From the NCBI GenBank assembly GCA_903813345.2, contig CAIIXF020000005.1:24123375-24187374 (forward strand): a stretch of DNA of 64,000 nucleotides, written 5' to 3'. The stretch is from Owenia fusiformis. Lineage: Eukaryota > Annelida > Polychaeta > Sabellida > Oweniidae. The notes beneath the pieces were generated by a model. That model was given only the letters and a program-made list of their open reading frames with translations. It was not told where the DNA came from and did no database searches. Shown here in pieces: positions 46,090 to 57,900 of this stretch. Both the position numbers and the translations under genes were made by a program. Position 1 is the first letter of the stretch; the number at the start of each line of letters is the position of its first letter.

Positions 46090-48610
46090 TCGCATCGGAA
46101 GTGATGGATATTTTGTCATATGACCTGCGGCAAACCTACCATTTTCCATTGGTGAACATGGGAATGTCGATTTTCTGGACGAGTTTCTCAATCATCGTAT
46201 ATACGTGCAATTAAGACACGATCGATAATGTTAAAAATGTTCTTAGTTTAGATCTAGCATCATCAAGAAGCGAGAAATTCACGGGTTTAGTTCCTCGCTT
46301 TTGATGCAAAAACACCACACCCAAGCTGCAAAAATACTTTTCCATATTATGTCCAGTGATGCAAAAATACCAATTAATGGCAGATTGTTGAACCCCATTA
46401 TGGGCATTTACAGACTATAAATTTATCAATTGTATAATTTCAAAGAACATAAATCCTTAGGAACAGATTTGAAACGCTATTGTTAACTAGGGCAACCCAG
46501 TCAATAAATATCATTTAACACCTTTCAGGCGATCATGATTCGGAGGACATGAGATTTCTGAGACGGATACTAGATGAAAAGATGGGGAGCTTTATATAAA
46601 TCACACCACTTGGTCTGAAATGTTCGCGCCTCATTGAGAAAAAATGAGGACCGGGGTAACAGGAATGACGGTCCCCTACTCTAGGGATGATTTCCCCCCG
46701 AACCCTATCCCCCAGGAACGCCACTCATACGCACGAATATACATATTATTGAGACCGGAGTTTCTAAGGGTATTGGTCCAGGGGAGACAATAATTGTCAA
46801 AACACAGTTCAGAGGAGCCATATTTATTACTTCTAAGGGGTTAAAATATAGATAAATCCCCAAAAAACATTGTTCATTGTTTTCGACTTATTGCGTCCAA
46901 TTCTGACAGTTGGTTGTTCTGTTGGTTGTCCTGTTGATTTCTTCAATATATTGGTGAAATTGTGCTTATCATTTGGCCTCCAGATATATCTAAGGTACAT
47001 ATGATGTTTTATGAGCAATTATATTTCGACAGTACTGATTAACCAGAATAGAAATCTGGACGACTGGATCTCTTTAACAGAATGTGAGATATTTTCAAAA
47101 TATTGTACCGCTTAACCTTGGTCGCACATTTTATACGGCTAGCCTGTATGTAATCTACGGTCGGATTACGGTCTCCGTATATCATATCCAGTAACTTACA
47201 GCCTGTAGAGTCGCCGTACCGCAAAAATTATAACTCGGACTTATAAATGTATTAATTTCTATGATTACCGTAGAAGTGAAAACGCCGTAGCCGTACGTTT
47301 TGCCAATGGTTTTATGACTGCCCTGGGGTTTTATGAGTTACAATTGACAATTACAATCGCCATACGTGCCCCCTCGGCCGCCTTGCGTCTGCCTTGGCAT
47401 TTGTCAAGAACGACGCCCGCTGCGAAGACGCCCTATGGTGACTGTCAGTCATAATTTAAAAGGTCGTACAGCACCCATAAATTTTCTATTTTCACAAAAT
47501 CAAAATACGACTTCCCAAGCAAATATGACTGTTAAAACATCTGAACATAAAATGTTCACGGCAGACGTACATGTATAATGGCTATTGGGCGTAAAAGGTA
47601 AAACCGTGCGGTCGCCGTTGCAAATGTGACTACGGTAGTTTTACGGTTTATGTATGGTGTATCAAGATTTTAAAGGCCGTAGAGTCCCCGTAGAAAGTCA
47701 GAGTTAACCTTTTCTATTCACTGTACAAATAAACAAGCCGCTGACGGACCGTGGAAAGGTCCCGTGGTGGCCGTTGGGCCTAGAGTCGACTTGCGGCTTA
47801 TCCTAGAGTTTATGGTTTACCCCCGCGACCGCCTTAATTGTACAATGTTTTTTGTCAAGAAAAACTACGCCCTCCATTAAGACGCCCTTCACTGATGGTG
47901 CATTACCATTCAAGGGCCATGCGAAATAAAATTACTCCGCATGGCTACAGTAGCAAAACTGCAGTAGGAGTCATTGCTAAAGTATATGCCCGCATAAATT
48001 CCAAGGCGACCATAGGAATGTACGGTCACCGTAGAAAATATGACCTAGGCCTTAAAAATGCTTAAACTTTGAAGATAATTTCCTAGGGCCCTCAATGTAA
48101 TTAATTTGCTGGCTATGATTTGTACTTCGAATATTTTCTTGCATGGTGGATTTTCAATTTCAAAACAGGGCATCTCTACTACTGGACCATTTTGATATTT
48201 GGTTAGTCTACGGCCATTTTGATACAAATACATTTAAAAGCGGACAAGATGCATTTCATTCATGGGCCACTGAATCGTGCGTTTCATTCATGCACCACTA
48301 ACACATGTAAACATGAATATGTTTCTAAAGAAATTAATTAATACATCATATTGGCGTTTTTGCATCAGCTCATTGGTGTTTTTGTATCATTGATAATAAA
48401 CAGAGTGGTGTATTTGCATCAAAAGCGAGGAACTAAAACAGTGAAGTTTTCGCTTCTTAATGATGCTAAACCAATATTAAGAACTTTTTTCAAAAATCAT
48501 AGATCGTGTCTTAAGTGCACGTACATATGATTATTTAGAGACTCGTCCAAGAAATGGGTTCAAATGGGGAAAACAAAATATCTTCGAAAATCCATCACCG
48601 GAAGCTTGGA
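46090..48610. mobile_element. Element with about 280-base diverged inverted ends
   Basis: The left arm (about 46093-46385) and right arm (about 48340-48610) are inverted and share GTTCCTCGCTTTTGATGCAA, CATCATCAAGAAGCGA-type, AAGACACGATC and GGACGAGT words. Both carry TTTTTGCATCA words. No coding potential in between. Exact ends and target duplication not found. Confidence 0.55.
47100..48060. repeat. CCGTAG/CCGTAC-rich block
   Basis: GC-richer than its surroundings, with many scattered CCGTAG, GCCGTA, CGGTC and ACGGTC words at irregular distances. Lies inside the 46090-48610 element. Looks like a degenerate tandem array. Confidence 0.45.
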
Positions 48611-49898
48611 CATCTTGATGCCAAAACACGGTGTTTTTGCATCATGTTTCACCTCAGTGACTATGTTGTTGTCTGAAGTATTTTTCGTTAATATGTTCAT
48701 TTTCTTGAATATATGATACTGACATGCGTTTATGATAAAATGTCGCAGGAATTATACCTACGAGTGAAATAAGGGAAAAGGAAAACCATACCTTCTAGAT
48801 CTAGGTTAGAACATTTTGTAACCAGCGTAATTGAATGGATCACCAGTGATATAGGTTCTTCAAAAAATAAATGACTGATAAACTTTATACAGCTTATACT
48901 TATCGACTCTAAAACATGATAGACATGATAAATCGGTCATCTCTGGGTTCTGTTTGTATTTGGTCACTACCGGCAATCACTCGATTAACGGTATGAATTG
49001 AAAACTGTTTATATGGTATTTAACTGATGCATTCACTGCATTGTGCAATGCCTCACTTTTTTTATTTCAACTACAGATGATGAGATCTGATTGCGTACGA
49101 TCGTTTCTTTTTGTCATTTGATTTATCCTGGATGCCTGTGTTATTCCACCAAGGTTAAAAGCGAGGGACAAAATGAATAAATTACAGCTTATTTTAAACC
49201 AAAAAATTCCACACCGGAGACTTTTTAAAGCCGGCTCGACTAGATTGTGTTACTTGGTACAAAATTATAATATGTAACTTAACGTAAATGACATTCAGAA
49301 TGTGTGTTTAAATCAGGAAGAAACATCTTACAGGACGAGAACAGCCAACCTCCTCTATTTCATAACATTAAGTAAGATAGTTGTGAAAGCATTTAAATTC
49401 AATAGTACACTCGTCCCCGCAAGTGTAGCAACATTTAGCCCATTTCTACATTTCTACGAGCGTATTTGACTACATGTTTAGTCTTTGAATTGAGTTTGAA
49501 TTGTAGAGAAAAAAACATGTGTAGGGCTGAAGAGTTCAAATCCCTCCCTTTTCTGAATTTTCATCATTAACAATAGGTGGGTAATTTCCACGATTCATGT
49601 AACGAATATCCATCAATCCGAAGTTCTAACAAACATATAAATTAATAAATAGAAAATTGAATTTAACAATTTAGTGAACACAAAATTGATGTTTAAGCTC
49701 CTTCTTCGAAAATATTGGGACAATTCGGAGGCGCAAAAAATAAAAAAAACTGTTGGCAGTTAAGTCTGTCAAACCTTTAAAGGGATGTATGATATTGAAA
49801 AATAATTTATCCCATGGTTACAAGGATATAGATCGAACATCACGTGAAGATATAATTGATACGTGGATGAAAATATCATATTTTCGCAAACAATTCAC

Positions 49899-50009
49899 AA
49901 ACCATCGAATATCACTTTTGAAACCATCGAATATCACTTTTTGAAAGGTGATATTCGATGGTTTTAAAAGTGATATTCGATGGTTTAAAAAGTGATATTC
50001 GATGGTTTT
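49899..50009. repeat. Short motif array that changes orientation
   Basis: The word ACCATCGAATATCACTTTT occurs twice, followed directly by three copies of its inverse AAAAGTGATATTCGATGGTTT, with 2-5 base A/T spacers. It would fold into a strong hairpin. Confidence 0.85.
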
Positions 50010-50270
50010 GGTTTTTTCAATTTTTTTTATTAATTCAGCAAAACGTTTCTTTATACTTCTATTTATTTTTTGGATCTAGTTTTTACGGCGTTCGCATTAA
50101 ATACAAACCACCCTGTTACGTCACGTTTATGACATTCGTTGAATTATTGCATATGAAATGGAACTTCCATTGGAAGGCGTACATGTATTAATGTAAAACT
50201 AAATCTTGTTGAAATTTATCTGACTATTCGATGTTCGCTGGATAATAATTCCCCATTGGATAAACGGACA

Positions 50271-50405
50271 ATCCTATGGTTTTTCAAAAATATCACTTAT
50301 ATCCACTCATGGATATCAGTATTTTCACTCATTCGCTGCGCTCACTTGCGAAGATATCAATATCGACTCATGAATATAAGTGATATTTTTTCAAAGCCAT
50401 AGGAT
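50271..50405. repeat. Foldback element, ATCCTATGRTTTT family
   Basis: 135-bp palindrome with ends ATCCTATGGTTTTTC and its inverse. Centre CATTCGCTGCGCTCACTTGCG. Same length and layout as 3010-3144. Confidence 0.65.
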
Positions 50406-52069
50406 ATATAATATCCTTTTTAAAACAAATGTTATCTAAGAATATAAATTGTAGAAAAAAGTGTCCATCCGTTCATTTGTAATTGTCTGTTCGGCTAATC
50501 AGATGATCGGATCTAGTACAGAAGCCAATAATTTTCTTCAGCGGTTTGCCCCTCTTGATTTTTATCACAACCGCCCCCGTAGATTATAAGCAAGTAGGAC
50601 ATCTTCACTGGAACCAGACCATATTCTTGTCTGACACACGAGAGAAATCATAATATCAATAATGTTTCAAATGCAGGGTTCCCTTCGTGCCTTTGCAAAT
50701 GTTGAAAATTGTATGATATTGTAACCCCGGGAGTGCAACATTGCCAAGAGAAACTCGATCCCTAAAATAATCGGACCACTATTCCATTCGTACTCTATTC
50801 ACAGAATCGATGGTACAGTTAGTAGTAACACTACGTTATTTTTGAAGGATAAATGTCAAACATTGCATTTTTTGCAAGACCTCATCGTGGACCTCATTAA
50901 CTTTCAATAAATATTTCATTTTCCCCCTTGGAGTCCCTAGGTCTGAGATCAATCATTATGCATCTTCTAAATTACCGCGCGCTAGTGACAATTTAAATGA
51001 TTGTATTTTAATTTTCACTTTGCAAATATTACATACATTCCTTACTTTACAAATGACAATGGAATTTGATGTAGTTTCTTGATACCAGGTTGATCGATCC
51101 TATAGTTACATATAAAAACCTATTTCTCATTTATCAATCAACCAAAATATTGCTGGCGTGTACGTATAATTGCAAATTAGCTCGATTACCATTTCTTTCA
51201 TATCAAATTGAGCTTCATGCCAAAACTAATAAGGTGCATTCCCAAGTGGAAATTCACCAATCAGAAAACGTACTTATTTGAAGTAAGACATGCATGATGG
51301 GATTGAAAAGGGTGCCGTTTGTTGATTACACTACTCACCTAAAGTGAAATTCCCGGGGAAAATCCTCCCGGGGACAGATTAATGTTCCCTCTATTGACCA
51401 AACTAGGTACTAGTACTTCACTCCACCTTTTGAAAATAACCTCCACATATATATGTAACTGTAATGTTAAAACTTATCTAAAATGATATGAAATATGTAC
51501 AATCACAGGCTGGTATCGAAAAAATTGTCCGCTGTGACGGAGCGTGCTATTTTGCATAGAAACACTAGGAAATCCGCACAATTTATTTTTTTACTCATAT
51601 GTTTTGCTATATCAAAGAAAATTACTGACTCCATGCAATGAATATATCATTTGCGGGCAACTTTAACTTCTGTTTGAAGTCAAACAACGCTAAGAGTAAA
51701 AGCTATTGAAAACGGCGTCGGAGTATCATACTCCAAAATGTACCATTTCTTTTATTTCTTTTTAATGGTACAATATAGCGACACGATAATATTAACATAT
51801 GTTTTCAGCATAACTCTGAAGGTATTAATGAGATCTTTATGTATTGGGTATTTTTAATTTTTCCAATAAAAAATAATGTTTAAATTTTTTGTCCGCTGTG
51901 ACGGAGCAGTTTCAAATCTGAAATACGTCAGAATTTAGATTTATAATATATCTCTTTATAACTACACGTTAGAGGAGGGAGCGTATCAAATCTCTTTCGT
52001 AAAGTATTCTGAAAAATAAAACGGAATAAAAGTACACAATTCAAATTCCGAGATGTATATACGACCACT

Positions 52070-52586
52070 CTTTAAAGTGTGCGCCAAAGTTTAAAACTGC
52101 GCAGGCGCACCGCTCTCGCTAAACTATATAAAGAGATTACCAGGTACACGATTCAGAGGTAAGCCAGGAAGGCGAACGATCTTCGTCTCGTGATGATTTC
52201 CCATATAATCGTAATCAGGGAAGTTTCACCATTGAAATTGAAAATTACTATTAGATATACTTTGTAGATGTTATTTTTGAAGCTATTTAGTGTTTGCATC
52301 AATCAAATGGCTCATTTTGAACATATAAAAAGTATTTGTGTTTTGTTTCCCAGGGAATTGTATTGTATGTAGTACACACATAAACGTGTACATTATACAG
52401 TACTTGAATAGCCTGGTTTACATAATATTGAAGGGCATGCTGATTACATGCACACGAGTACATGAATGAAGGCCTAATATTGATATACATGTACGTAGCT
52501 TGCATACCTAAATAAAAAATAAACTCTTCTAATCCCCTAATGTAAACACGGCGGTATACGTAGCCCGATTTATCGGGGACTTTAAG
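52070..52586. mobile_element. MITE, CTTAAAGTG family (intact copy B)
   Basis: 517 bp with ends CTTTAAAGTGTGCG and GGGGACTTTAAG. Shares a GCGC box, TATA, AGGTAAGCCAGGA and ATACTTTGTAG in the same order with copy A, which the Polinton has split. Nested inside the 51504-54142 element. Confidence 0.65.
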
Positions 52587-52849
52587 CTTCTTTTCTCAGT
52601 TTGTACTGTAATCCAAGTTATGCATGGTAACTCATGAAAATGATAGTCAACTTTATTTCAGTATAGGGTATTTGCCTTTCGTTGTGCCTACTGTGGATCC
52701 ATCACCTGACATGGTCATTTTTTATGGTAACTTATATACAGTAATATTATGTGGTAAAAGGTTATACATCTGTCGGATTGCAGGATGTCTTTGCGCTATT
52801 TCGAATAAATTCATATTATCCCTATTTATGTTACGCGGTAAACACGAAA

Positions 52850-53460
52850 CAAAAATATGCCATATTCCGCAACGAATATGCCATATTCACTTGCGGTGTA
52901 TGACAGATTCACCTGTGGTATATGGCATACACACTAACCAATGAGAACGTGATACGAAAGTATGCAATTGTCAATTGCATCGATTGAACGAACAAGTAAA
53001 ACTTTATAAATTATTATAATGATTACTGAATCAACAGTACAGTTTATCGAATACATCAACGTATGCAGAAGTATCACTCACCAATCTCACGTAATAAACT
53101 TACCCAATCAATCCAGGATCCATATATTAGTACTCGACGCACTGACAGTATTGGTAATCCAGCGTAGTTTTACATTCAGAGTCGATTCTCGCAACCAATC
53201 AAACCAAGTCTTTCTGTATCACGTTTTTCACCTGCAGAATATGTCATATTCACCTGCTGTATATGGCATATTCTGCAAGTGAGTATGACATATTCTGAAG
53301 GTGAGTATCGGGTATTCACTGAATTCAATGCATCACATATTCACTGCAGAATATCGCATACTCACCTGCGGAATATGCCATATACCGCAAGTGAGTATGG
53401 CATATTCACCCGTATCACAAATACCGCGCAACCATGAATGTATGCCACATTCCGCATAAC
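52850..53460. repeat. Array of AATATGCCATATT-like palindromes
   Basis: At least ten variants of GAATATGCCATATTC separated by CACCTGCGG or CCGCAAGTGAG words, in both orientations and at irregular spacing. Each unit is self-complementary. Open frames across it have no recognisable domain. Confidence 0.7.
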
Positions 53461-54142
53461 AATTTACACTACACGTGACATTCTAATACGTCTTGGCGAA
53501 AACGTATTAGAAATATTATGTTGAGTTTACACCATGTTGATTCATGTTGATTTCAGTACAAACCTCCGAAAAATGCTAAGAGTGGTCGTTTTTATATCTC
53601 AGATTTACATTACCCCAGATCTCCCAGAGGCTACTACTCATAATTTAGGAAAGTGATTTGTGACGTTCTCTCTTCTTAGGTTACTTTTAAAAGGTATAAT
53701 TTGAATCTTAAATTCTTAACGTAGTTCACAGTTAAAACTGCTCCGTCACAGCTGACAAAAAATGTAAACATTATTTTTTATAAAAAATATTAAAAATACC
53801 CAATACATCAAGATATCATTAATACCTTCAGAGTTATGCTGAAAACATATGTAAATATTATCGTGTCACTATATTGTACCATTAAAAAGAAATAAAAGAA
53901 ATGGTACATTTTGGAGTATGATACCCCGGTGCCGTTTTCAATAGCTTTTACTCTTAGCGTTGTTGGACTTCAAACAAAAGTTAAAGTTATCCGCAAATGA
54001 TATACCCATTGCATGGAATAAGAAACTTTCTTTGGTATAGCGAAACATATGAGTAAAAAATAAATTGTGTGGGTTTCTTAGTGTTTCTATGCAAAATAGC
54101 ACGCTCCGTCACAGCGGACAAATTTTTCGATACCAGCCTGTG

Positions 54143-54951
54143 ACAATGGATATTTACATGGTAAGGTCAAATAAGATACTGTTACAAAAACAGCTTTTGG
54201 TTAGTAATATTCAGAATATAAAATCATTACGATAGACGAGAAGTGAATTATATAAAATTATCGAGTTGAGTAAATGGTGATAATGTTGCTTTTTATGAAG
54301 CGGGGAAGTCAAAACATTACAATTAGAAATCATAGTAAGCATTTGAAGATCATTATAAAGAAGCATTTAAAATCGAATCCACGGCAAAGGGTCTAGTGCA
54401 CTTTCCATTGTGATTTCCCCATGAACAAAATGAATCATTTTTAGGTGTAACATAAAGAATACAATGTCACATAATACTTTGAAAAATATTTACAGTTCTA
54501 TTGACTTGTGTGGATACCATCAGATTCCAATGGAGGCCATTGGTTTCTATTGATTTTCACACGGGACATTGAATTTAGCATGCTTTCTTTCAATTTCTTT
54601 ATCTGGCTTGTTACACTATGCTCTGGGGCGTCCTCGCGTCATTACACTTCAAACTAAGTGTGATGTCCTAGATGTCCATATGAAGATGAAAATAACTAGG
54701 CCTATAGGTTTTGGGCCGATATAAAGATGGCAGCACCAGAATACAAAATTATAAATAAACACAGATCGATTACCATGCCATCTTTATTTAAATATTATTT
54801 CTTTCGACCTCAGCCTCTGATCTGGCCCAAGTTCAGTTACTGTATAAAATTGCAAACAAACTTCAGTTCCATTTTTTGGCTCGTTCGTATAATCAACGCA
54901 TTACAACCAATCATTTTACTAGAAATAATTCAGTCCGTACGAAAATCAATT
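54143..54951. other. Upstream region of the NWD1-like gene
   Basis: No gene or repeat recognised in 54143-54726. From 54727 an ATG opens a frame continuous with the first NWD1 exon. Its 75 extra codons are hydrophobic and unlike the family, so they are not included in the model; this stretch may be 5' UTR. Confidence 0.45.
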
Positions 54952-57900
54952 ATGGCTGATTTACAAATTAGACAGATATGTGAACGCCTCACAAAAGGCG
55001 ATTTGGAATGTTTACCCAAGCCAGAATCATCAATATTTAGAATATTCTTAAGCTCAACCTTTACGGGTAGGTGAACAGCAATAGAATACTGTCTGTAGTT
55101 ATTGTGTCAAGTGTAATATGACATGAAAAATAAGCACTTTTTTCGTTGCCAACCAAAATTTTAAAAAACATCGTCTGCTAGATCTACTGTAGGTGCATTC
55201 ATGCGCCTCTGGGCCTTTATTTATATATCTGAGATTTGTCATGGCTCCTCTAATGACCCTATCAAAACTCCGGTAGTCAAAGAAATCACTAGAGCCGTGG
55301 ATCCACGACTAGATCTACTGTGGCTACTTATTAGTACTTATTGAACATGACTAGGTTTAACATGTTGAATTACATCTGTCAGGCCTAGATGTAGACTATA
55401 TCCTATTTAGTCTGAATTATATTCAGACTATAAGGCACCTATGTTAAGGTTTGGTAATTTTAAATATTTGTTTACATAGGAAGTGCTATTCAAAATGGCC
55501 GATTGGGTAAAATTAATTTGCACATTTGTTACTTCAACTAGCTTTATTTCCACTTGACAATGTGCTGTGTTACTTTTTATTGAATTTAATTGTACCTTAC
55601 TATTTAATTGAAATTTTGTAATGCTTATTTTATTGAAGAAATGGTTCTCCTAATTGATAATTTTGTGCAAAAAAATTCACTGCAATTTCCACAGGAAAGT
55701 AGTACATCATAACAGACTGACTTCTAGTCAGTCTGTTGGATACATACTAGGCCTAGATGTACCTAATGACCAAGAAAATCTAAAATTATCTTTTCATCTA
55801 AATTTGAGTTCAACTTAAAAATTCACTGTAGATCTAGGTAGATTAGATTTGTTAGACTTAAATTTATGAGTCTTATGAGGTCAAACTGCAAACTGAAATG
55901 AAATTGCACTTTCGTGACTTTTTCGTCGCGAATTCTGTGCATGTATTAGCTCTTCAGTGATGATGTATCATATGAAATCCCAATTTCTATCACATGGGGT
56001 TGCGTTATCCCGTGCCAGGACTATAGTCCTGAGAACGTCTCAGTCTTTTGCCTGTACGATTACAACATTCTTGCTAAAAAACTGACGCAAGTTAGCATTA
56101 CTGATATAGCACATTTTTGAAAATCAATGCTTAACAATTATTTTCTCAGAAATGAGGCAAAGTATCATCTTCTTGTTTTTTAAAATGAATCAAAAACATA
56201 TTGAACAACATTTTAGATAAATTTGAGGCAAATCACTTTGGTAGAACATGGGTCTCAAACATGATGAAAAAATGATACTTTCTGCAATTTTTAGGCGATT
56301 ATTAATATTAACATGGTAACGAATGGGGATCAAGAAATGTGGTAGGGGGAGGTTTAAACGTTAACGGATTTGGTTGAAATTTTTTGTGCTTGCTTTCCTT
56401 TATCAAGAGGCCAACTGGGCAAAACTCCATCTTGATTTGAAAAAAAGTCTAAAAGTGAAATGCCCTAGAAGATATAGACATGTATTTTGACACCTTAATT
56501 ACACATATGCAGGCCTGTCAACTTGGGGACACCTAACATGAGTGACTTGCAAATGTTGAACACCTTTGTTCAAATTTTGGACACCTTGGTCCAAATCTGA
56601 ACATCTTGGCCACAATTTGAGCACCTTGTTTTCAATTTTATTGCATTTAATCACATTTTGGACACCTAAATTTTTAGCGCTCGCTACGCTCGCGATCTAT
56701 CAACGGGGGGGGGGGGGGGGGGGGGGGGAGGTACGAAAATTTCCAATTAACATGCGTGACACATACGGGATTCGCGTGACAAATCCGAACAAATTGCGTT
56801 CGTTTTGCGTTGCGTTTTTTCCGACGTTCGTATTTTTACCGTATCGTCAACATATTTTGAAAAATTTTCTACAGAAATATTTTTGCGTGACAATTACCAG
56901 GTAAAATGCGTATTTGCGTGACATTTTCTGTCACGCAAAAAAAACTGGCGTGACTTCAAATTCTTCAGCAAATGCGTGACAAATACGCAAATTGCGGGAC
57001 AGTTGACAGGCCTGCATATGTCCTACATTCAAATGTTCATACTTTCAGATATGACAATAGAGCGAAATGAACTCATGCAGAAATCCTTTCCTGTCTTGAA
57101 AAATTATTGCAGAAAACTAGGGTATGACTTCCAGGTACAGTACTCCTTTAATGTATATAATATTTTAATGGATATTTATATCATGTTATTTCCATGTTTT
57201 AACTATTCTCCAATATGCCATCATTTAAAAAAGTCAATTGACATCAATATACAGAGCAAGCCAAAATTGTTCAAGGAAATATGAAGATTTCTCAGGTACA
57301 CTGTAGATATACACATCTTCATGTACCTGGTATGACACTACAAACCAGTTATTTGTCAGAATTATAGGCTGAAACTGTGTTGTTTAGATCATAATATATT
57401 TGCATTCTCTAAAAATTTACTTTTGAATCATCCCTTAGATTGTTGCATAAGTGGTTAATGGTATTTAATGACCCTCCTGGCTTTTTCATATACATCTAGG
57501 TTGCAGACATGAGGTGGGGAGTGAGAGATGATGCCCAGGATGATCATCAGACAACTGCACTTTGCCTCAAGGAAATCAAAAACTGCCAGAAAATCTCAAA
57601 AGGAATAAATTTTGTGGTACATGTATATTCAATATTTAACAGAACTCAAAAAAATATTTACAAAAAACAGCATGATACATGAGACACCATATTCAAAAAA
57701 TTGTTTATCTGCTATCATCAAAGGTTCACTTATTAAATGCATATATATCTTAATTGTGTGTGTCAGGCTTATTAGCAAATAAATTATATGAGAAAAAAAG
57801 TTTGATTAAACCCCAGACTCCAATTGCAGGCATTCCTAGGCAACAGATATGGTACAAGGCCCATGCCCAATGAGATTCCTGCTGGAGAGTTTAATACACT

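Larger units (their letters stand above)
41151..51503. other. Gene-free repeat-rich stretch
   Basis: About 10 kb without a recognisable gene. Open frames are short, and none carries a motif I know. Identified contents are listed separately: an inverted pair at 41210-41300/51340-51440, a G-poor repetitive block, a GACG/GACT simple repeat, a large inverted-repeat element, a CCGTAG-rich block, a flip-flop motif array and a foldback. Poly-C runs occur near 42918, 43000 and 45530. Confidence 0.6.
51504..54142. mobile_element. 2.6-kb element with roughly 450-base inverted ends
   Basis: Ends CACAGGCTGGTATCG and inverse, flanked by the 5-bp direct repeat ACAAT (51499-51503, 54143-54147). The arms (about 51504-51925 and 53725-54142) agree at most positions and contain TCCGCTGTGACGGAGC twice each. 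The interior holds MITE copy B and an array of AATATGCCATATT-type palindromes. No recognisable transposase. Superfamily not assigned. Confidence 0.8.

Noticed and set aside
49899-50009. CRISPR-like appearance of short regular repeats
   Set aside because: Spacers are only 2-5 A/T bases, the repeats change strand, and the genome is eukaryotic.
52624-53282. Two open frames of 106 and 87 aa inside the 51504-54142 element
   Set aside because: They run through the AATATGCCATATT palindromes and show no domain, no codon pattern and no splice context.
54727-54951. N-terminal extension of the NWD1-like protein
   Set aside because: In frame and open, but 75 residues of hydrophobic, non-family sequence. 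The ATG at 54952 gives a normal family N terminus.
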